This document shows positions 59,432-64,000 of a DNA stretch of 64,000 nucleotides, in pieces. This stretch comes from Bacteroidota bacterium (lineage in GTDB: Bacteria; Bacteroidota; Bacteroidia; Flavobacteriales; Flavobacteriaceae). Each line of letters begins with the position of its first letter. Positions within the stretch are counted from its first letter, which is position 1. The notes beneath the pieces are model-generated. The model made no database searches. It had not been told where the DNA came from and saw only the letters and a program-made list of their open reading frames with translations. The stretch is taken from positions 248,001 to 312,000 of the forward strand of contig JAQCDS010000001.1 in NCBI GenBank assembly GCA_027620655.1, written 5' to 3'. Made by a program: the position numbers and the translations under genes.

Positions 59432-61520
59432 AAAAAATATGCAACATATCGAGCTTTTGTCATCAATTAATAACGATAAATCCAATACAAAAGTTGAAAA
59501 GAATTTCTACAAAAAAGAGAGTTTATCAGATGTTGAACACTTAAATTTTGGAGCAGGAGCTCCACCATTTTTAAGAGGCCCCTACGCTACAATGTATGTT
59601 CGTAGACCATGGACTATTCGCCAATATGCTGGGTTTTCTACAGCGGAAGATTCCAATACTTTTTACAAAAAAAATTTAGCAGCAGGACAAAAAGGACTTT
59701 CTGTTGCTTTTGATTTACCAACACACAGAGGATATGACAGCGATCATGAACGTGTTGTTGGAGATGTTGGAAAAGCTGGTGTAGCCATTGATTCTGTTGA
59801 GGACATGAAAATTCTATTTCATGAGATTCCATTGGATAGAATGAGTGTTTCCATGACCATGAATGGCGCTGTTTTGCCAATTATGGCATTCTATATTGTT
59901 GCTGCACAAGAGCAAGGTGTTCGTTTGGAACAACTTAGTGGTACAATTCAGAATGATATTCTAAAAGAATTTATGGTAAGAAACACCTACATCTATCCTC
60001 CCACACCATCGATGAAAATTATTGGTGAAATCTTTGAATATACCAGTAAAAATATGCCAAAATTCAACAGCATTAGTATTTCTGGTTATCATATGCAAGA
60101 AGCGGGTGCAAGTCCCGAGACAGAATTGGCCTACACCCTTGCAAATGGACTTGAATATCTAAAAAAAGGGCTTGAAATTGGACTCGACATAGATACATTT
60201 GCACCTCGACTTTCATTTTTCTGGGGTATTGGAATGGATCACTTTATGGAAATTGCCAAAATGCGTGCTGCAAGACTTTTATGGGCAAAGATTGTAAAAC
60301 AATTCAATCCAAAAAATCCAAAATCAATGGCGTTACGAACGCATTGTCAAACTAGTGGTTGGAGTCTAACAGAGCAAGATCCGTTCAACAATGTTGCTCG
60401 GACATGTATCGAAGCTACTTCTGCGGTTTTTGGTGGCACTCAAAGTCTTCACACCAATGCGCTTGACGAAGCAATTGCATTACCAACAGATTTTTCAGCT
60501 CGAATTGCTAGAAATACACAATTGTATTTACAAAAAGAAACGCAAATAACAAAAACTGTGGACCCTTGGGCCGGAAGTTACTTCGTTGAAACATTAACGC
60601 ACCAAATCGCTTCCAACGCTTGGAAGATTATTCAAGATATTGAAAATCAAGGCGGTATGACCAAAGCGATAGAAGCAGGTATTCCAAAACTAAAAATAGA
60701 AGAATCGGCAGCAATGAAACAAGCAAAAATTGATTCTGGAGAAGATATTATTGTTGGAGTAAATAAATATGTTTTACAAAATGAAGATCCACTTCATATT
60801 TTGGAAGTTGACAACGACCTTGTACGCAAGCAACAAATAGAGCGTCTAAAAAGGATTAAAGAAAAACGAAATAAAGAAGTTGTAGACCGATGTCTTAAAA
60901 ATATTACAGCCGCAGCACAAAATGGTAAGGGAAATTTATTAGCTTTAGCCATAGAAGCAGCAAAAGCAAGAGCAACTCTAGGTGAAATTAGTTCAGCGCT
61001 AGAAGTGGTCTTTGGACGCTATCAAGCAAAAATAAAATCGATATCTGGTGTGTATAAAAAAGAAATAAAAAACGATCCCTCTTTTGAAAAAGCCAAGCTC
61101 ATGGCCAATAAATTTGCAGAGAGTGAAGGGCGACGTCCGCGCATTATGATTGCAAAAATGGGGCAAGATGGCCACGACCGTGGTGCAAAAGTAGTGGCTA
61201 CTGGTTATGCCGATCTTGGGTTTGATGTGGATATTGGGCCTCTGTTTCAAACGGCGCAAGAAGTAGCAAAACAAGCGGTAGAAAATGATGTACATATTCT
61301 TGGTATTTCTACGCTTGCAGGTGGACATAAAACACTGGTTCCCAAGGTTATAGAACAATTAAAATTGATGCAGCGTGAAGACATTATGGTTATTGTAGGT
61401 GGCGTGATTCCAAAGCAAGATTATGATACACTTTTTGAAGCTGGAGCAGTAGCCATTTTTGGACCAGGAACAAAAATTAGTGAGGCCGCCATAACCGTTT
61501 TGGATATATTGATTAATTAA
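59424..61520 (+). CDS. mutB: Methylmalonyl-CoA mutase large subunit
   Basis: MutB interconverts (R)-methylmalonyl-CoA and succinyl-CoA with adenosylcobalamin. The 698-residue protein has [18 protein letters not shown] near residues 59-76, [17 protein letters not shown]-type substrate loop, the TIM barrel with [37 protein letters not shown], and a C-terminal B12-binding domain with D582-x-H584-x-x-G587. The catalytic layout is complete. No epimerase or chaperone gene (mceE, meaB) is in view. The ATG at 59424 overlaps mutA by eight bases. Confidence 0.96.
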   Translation: MSRKNMQHIELLSSINNDKSNTKVEKNFYKKESLSDVEHLNFGAGAPPFLRGPYATMYVRRPWTIRQYAGFSTAEDSNTFYKKNLAAGQKGLSVAFDLPTHRGYDSDHERVVGDVGKAGVAIDSVEDMKILFHEIPLDRMSVSMTMNGAVLPIMAFYIVAAQEQGVRLEQLSGTIQNDILKEFMVRNTYIYPPTPSMKIIGEIFEYTSKNMPKFNSISISGYHMQEAGASPETELAYTLANGLEYLKKGLEIGLDIDTFAPRLSFFWGIGMDHFMEIAKMRAARLLWAKIVKQFNPKNPKSMALRTHCQTSGWSLTEQDPFNNVARTCIEATSAVFGGTQSLHTNALDEAIALPTDFSARIARNTQLYLQKETQITKTVDPWAGSYFVETLTHQIASNAWKIIQDIENQGGMTKAIEAGIPKLKIEESAAMKQAKIDSGEDIIVGVNKYVLQNEDPLHILEVDNDLVRKQQIERLKRIKEKRNKEVVDRCLKNITAAAQNGKGNLLALAIEAAKARATLGEISSALEVVFGRYQAKIKSISGVYKKEIKNDPSFEKAKLMANKFAESEGRRPRIMIAKMGQDGHDRGAKVVATGYADLGFDVDIGPLFQTAQEVAKQAVENDVHILGISTLAGGHKTLVPKVIEQLKLMQREDIMVIVGGVIPKQDYDTLFEAGAVAIFGPGTKISEAAITVLDILIN

Positions 61521-61594
61521 TTATATTTACACATACCAAACCAACCTATTTCTTCAAATAAGATTTTAAAGTAAATTTTGATCCCAAATCGAAA

Positions 61595-62686
61595 ATGCTT
61601 AAATCAAAAGTCATTGCAATTGCAAACCAAAAAGGTGGTGTTGGAAAAACAACCACAGCCATAAACTTGGCCTCTGCCCTAGGAATTTTAGAAAAAAAAG
61701 TTCTTTTGATTGATGCCGATCCACAAGCCAATGCTAGCTCTGGTTTAGGGTTTGAAAATAACAAAACAAAAAACTTATTAAACATTTTCAATGAAGAATG
61801 TGATATTCATCATCAAATCGTTCAAACACATAGTCCTAATCTAGACATCATTCCCGGCACTATAAAGTTAGCAGAGTTAGAAATTAACAACAGTAGCAAA
61901 AATGTATATAAACTAAAAAATGCAATAGATGACATAAAATCTAATTACGACTACATCATAATAGACTGCTCTCCCTCCTTGGGATATATTTCAATTAATT
62001 CATTTGTTGCTTCAGATAGTATTTTGATTCCTGTACAATGTGAATATTTAGCAATGGAAGGTCTAAATAAATTACTCCAAACGATAAAAGATATAAAAGC
62101 AAATTTTAATAATAATCTAGAAATAGAAGGCCTTTTGATTACAATGTATGATCAAAGACTTAAACATAACAATGACATCATAAAACAACTTAAAAATTAT
62201 TTTGAGGACATGGTTTTTAAAACCATAATCAAAAGAAATATAAGCCTGAGTGAAGCCCCCAGTTTTGGCACCAATATTTTTGAATATAAAATTGAAAGTG
62301 AAGGGTCAAACAACTACCTCAATCTATCTCGTGAAATCATAACAAACCACAATACAATGGGAAAAACCGACATAATACTTGGAAAAACAATCCAACAAGT
62401 TTTGGAAAACAATGAAACAATAGCGTTAGAAAAATCTAAGCACAAAAAACATTTACATCATTTTGAACCTTTTGATATCAAAAAGAAAAACTACAACAAG
62501 CTTAAAGGTATGCACAAAAAGGAAATTATAAATAGCCTTGGACTTGTATACAACGACATTTACTCTGATATTTGGATGTACCGTGTACCAGGAAGAGCAA
62601 CTGTATTTAGAAAAAATTATCTTTATTTATATTTTGTTGATAATCGTGTAAAAACTTTTGAACTAAGGCGATTTAAACGAAGTTAA
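61595..62686 (+). CDS. ParA-like ATPase with a novel C-terminal extension
   Basis: This 363-residue protein has a complete ParA/MinD-type ATPase domain (about residues 4-252) with Walker A KGGVGKTTT near 14-22, LLIDADPQANASSGLG, the switch DYIIIDCSPSLGY and IPVQCEYLAMEGLNKLL, all very close to the core ParA encoded just downstream (well over half the residues identical by eye). It adds about 110 residues: a basic linker (KSKHKKHLHHF), then KLKGMHKKEIINSLG and a strand-rich end with YSDIWMYRVPG and YLYLYFVDNRVKTFELRRF. That end resembles the BamE/SmpA-like fold in its GMxKxEIxxxLG...WxY...LxixFxxxRV pattern. Function is unknown. It has its own terminator and lies 96 bases upstream of parA. Confidence 0.85.
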   Translation: MLKSKVIAIANQKGGVGKTTTAINLASALGILEKKVLLIDADPQANASSGLGFENNKTKNLLNIFNEECDIHHQIVQTHSPNLDIIPGTIKLAELEINNSSKNVYKLKNAIDDIKSNYDYIIIDCSPSLGYISINSFVASDSILIPVQCEYLAMEGLNKLLQTIKDIKANFNNNLEIEGLLITMYDQRLKHNNDIIKQLKNYFEDMVFKTIIKRNISLSEAPSFGTNIFEYKIESEGSNNYLNLSREIITNHNTMGKTDIILGKTIQQVLENNETIALEKSKHKKHLHHFEPFDIKKKNYNKLKGMHKKEIINSLGLVYNDIYSDIWMYRVPGRATVFRKNYLYLYFVDNRVKTFELRRFKRS

Positions 62687-62708
62687 ATTTTTACTTTAAA
62701 AATTGTTG

Positions 62709-62733
62709 AAAACCTTATAATCATAGGTTTTTA
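62709..62733 (+). terminator. Terminator after the ParA-like gene
   Basis: AAAACCT (62709-62715) and AGGTTTT (62725-62731) pair around nine bases and are followed by TATT. It separates the extended ParA gene from the parAB operon. Confidence 0.65.
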
Positions 62734-62750
62734 TTCCACACAAATAATTG

Positions 62751-62758
62751 TATTTTTG
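62751..62758 (+). promoter_or_regulatory. -7 promoter element of parAB
   Basis: TATTTTTG is an exact TAnnTTTG match 24 bases before the parA ATG. Confidence 0.55.
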
Positions 62759-62782
62759 AACTTATAAAAAGGTCATGTCTCT

Positions 62783-63565
62783 ATGGGGAAAATCATAGCT
62801 ATTGCAAATCAAAAAGGTGGTGTTGGAAAAACAACCACCACAGTAAATTTAGCAGCTTCCCTTGGTGTTCTGGAAAAAAAAGTCTTGCTTATTGATGCCG
62901 ATCCACAAGCCAATGCAAGCTCTGGATTAGGCATAGACGTCGAAAGCGTTGAAAAAGGAACTTATCAATTGCTCGAACATAATTGTACCGCAAAAGAAGC
63001 TATACAAAAAACTACTGCGCCTTATGTTGATGTCATTCCTGCCCACATTGACTTGGTAGCCTCAGAAATTGAACTTGTCCATGTTGAAAAACGAGAATAC
63101 ATGCTTCAAACTGCTCTTGAACCTATCAGAAACAATTATGATTATATACTCATTGATTGCGCGCCTTCTCTTGGATTACTAACCCTAAATGCTCTCACTG
63201 CAGCAGATTCTATTATCATCCCTATTCAATGCGAATATTTTGCGCTTGAAGGTCTTGGAAAACTACTCAATACCATCAAAAGTGTACAAAGAATACACAA
63301 CGCAAATCTGGATATTGAGGGGCTACTCCTTACAATGTACGATTCTAGATTACGTCTTTCAAATCAAGTGGTAGAAGAAGTTCAAAATCACTTTCATGAC
63401 ATGGTTTTTAAAACCATTATTCAACGAAATGTACGACTCAGCGAAGCCCCAAGCTATGGCGAAAGTATAATTAATTACGATGTTAATAGTAAAGGTGCTT
63501 CAAATTACTTAAGTTTGGCTAAAGAAATTATAAGTAAAACAACAGCTAATGGCAAAGGCAATTAA
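62783..63565 (+). CDS. parA: Chromosome-partitioning ATPase ParA
   Basis: ParA (Soj) is the nucleoid-bound ATPase that, with ParB bound at parS, segregates replication origins. The 260-residue protein has Walker A KGGVGKTTT at residues 10-18, LLIDADPQANASSGLGIDV, NNYDYILIDCAPSLG, IPIQCEYFALEGLGKLL and MVFKTIIQRNVRLSEAPSYG, all normal. parB overlaps its last 17 bases, so the pair is translated together. Presence of parAB suggests the chromosome origin region may not be far away, an inference only. Confidence 0.97.
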   Translation: MGKIIAIANQKGGVGKTTTTVNLAASLGVLEKKVLLIDADPQANASSGLGIDVESVEKGTYQLLEHNCTAKEAIQKTTAPYVDVIPAHIDLVASEIELVHVEKREYMLQTALEPIRNNYDYILIDCAPSLGLLTLNALTAADSIIIPIQCEYFALEGLGKLLNTIKSVQRIHNANLDIEGLLLTMYDSRLRLSNQVVEEVQNHFHDMVFKTIIQRNVRLSEAPSYGESIINYDVNSKGASNYLSLAKEIISKTTANGKGN

Positions 63566-64000
63566 GAAACAAGCTCTAGGACGTGGGTTATCTGCACTTT
63601 TGAATGAATCAAAAAATAACCTTTCAGGTGTTGATCAACAAACTGCAAAGCGTGCCATGGGTTCTATTATAGAAATTGATTTAACTTCTATTGAAGTTAA
63701 TCCTTTTCAGCCACGATCACAATTTAACGAAGAGCAACTTAAAGAACTAGCTGGGTCAATAAAAGAATTAGGTGTAATTCAACCCATAACGGTTCGCAAA
63801 ATTGGTCAGAATAAATTTCAACTTGTTTCTGGAGAACGCCGTTTTAGAGCTTCTAAAATGTTAGGCAATAAAACAATTCCAGCATTTTTGCGTCTTGCCA
63901 ACGACCAAGAAGCATTGGAAATGGCTTTGGTTGAAAATATTCAACGCCAAGATTTAGATCCTATTGAAATAGCCATGAGCTATCAGCGATTAATGGATGA
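63549..64000 (+). CDS. parB: Chromosome-partitioning protein ParB, N-terminal part (runs off the window end)
   Basis: The first 150 codons of ParB (Spo0J), the parS-binding CTPase, are present. The protein begins MAKAIKKQALGRGLSALLNE, then the ParB/Srx domain with VNPFQPRSQF, LKELAGSIKELGVIQPITVRK, SGERRFRASKMLG and the end of the domain ALVENIQRQDLDPIE, entering the helix-turn-helix. The ATG at 63549 lies inside the parA end. The rest of the gene is beyond base 64000. Confidence 0.95.
   Translation, partial: MAKAIKKQALGRGLSALLNESKNNLSGVDQQTAKRAMGSIIEIDLTSIEVNPFQPRSQFNEEQLKELAGSIKELGVIQPITVRKIGQNKFQLVSGERRFRASKMLGNKTIPAFLRLANDQEALEMALVENIQRQDLDPIEIAMSYQRLMD

Noticed and set aside
1-64000. 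CRISPR arrays, prophage or insertion sequences
   Set aside because: No regularly spaced repeats, no transposase or integrase gene and no phage structural gene were found in either strand.

Overview
The window is an AT-rich, gene-dense chromosomal segment of a member of the Flavobacteriaceae (phylum Bacteroidota). The evidence is: many exact matches to the Bacteroidota promoter element TAnnTTTG upstream of genes; a type IX secretion protein (PorQ) and a PorP/SprF remnant; bacillithiol deacetylase BshB1; a ResB-CcsA fusion for cytochrome c maturation; and MutA/MutB methylmalonyl-CoA mutase. The genus cannot be fixed from the sequence alone.

Layout. 0-8 kb: 5' part of ychF, a 2x[4Fe-4S] ferredoxin, a LuxC-type acyl-CoA reductase, serC-serA, a DUF937 protein, small membrane proteins, msrA, a LolD-type ABC ATPase and a DUF2400 protein. 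7.7-15 kb: a 57-aa membrane microprotein, a DUF2071 protein, the pyrR-pyrB-(small STAS-like protein)-rnz operon, gapN-like dehydrogenase and rpsA. 15-25 kb: a nonsense-interrupted BON-LysM gene, porQ-cmk, lon, an MFS transporter, an M48 lipoprotein peptidase, two overlapping msrB genes, lpdA and aroQ. 25-30.4 kb: three outer-membrane beta-barrel genes, each followed by a look-alike terminator, an M28 peptidase, then the only long gene-poor stretch (about 0.8 kb) with a PorP/SprF remnant, an 11-bp tandem repeat and tRNA-His. 30.4-44.3 kb: bshB1 and a transsulfuration enzyme, two tiny membrane proteins, a nonsense-interrupted HAD phosphatase, ccsBA, DUF2520-kdsC-maf, yheT-tilS-pabB, a DEAD-box helicase and a nonsense-interrupted ECF sigma factor gene. 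44.4-64 kb: a second lpd, a divergent Lrp regulator/methionine gamma-lyase-like pair, a YdjM-like protein, a frameshifted small gene, ppgK, holA, an HsdR_N-like protein, GT2, an OmpA lipoprotein, pheT, trxB, udk-divIC-mutA-mutB, then two adjacent ParA genes (the first with an extra C-terminal domain) and the 5' part of parB.

Most of the content is ordinary housekeeping: serine, pyrimidine, aromatic and sulfur amino acid metabolism, propionyl/methylmalonyl metabolism, oxidative repair (msrA, msrB x2, trxB, bacillithiol), cell envelope and chromosome partitioning. The unusual signals are four otherwise conserved genes each broken by one small lesion (three in-frame TAA codons and one 1-nt frameshift), the ParA paralogue with a novel-looking C-terminal module next to the core parAB, an exact 16-bp palindrome present twice, other candidate operator palindromes, and the scarred tRNA-His neighbourhood. 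No CRISPR array, prophage, insertion sequence or obvious defence island was seen.
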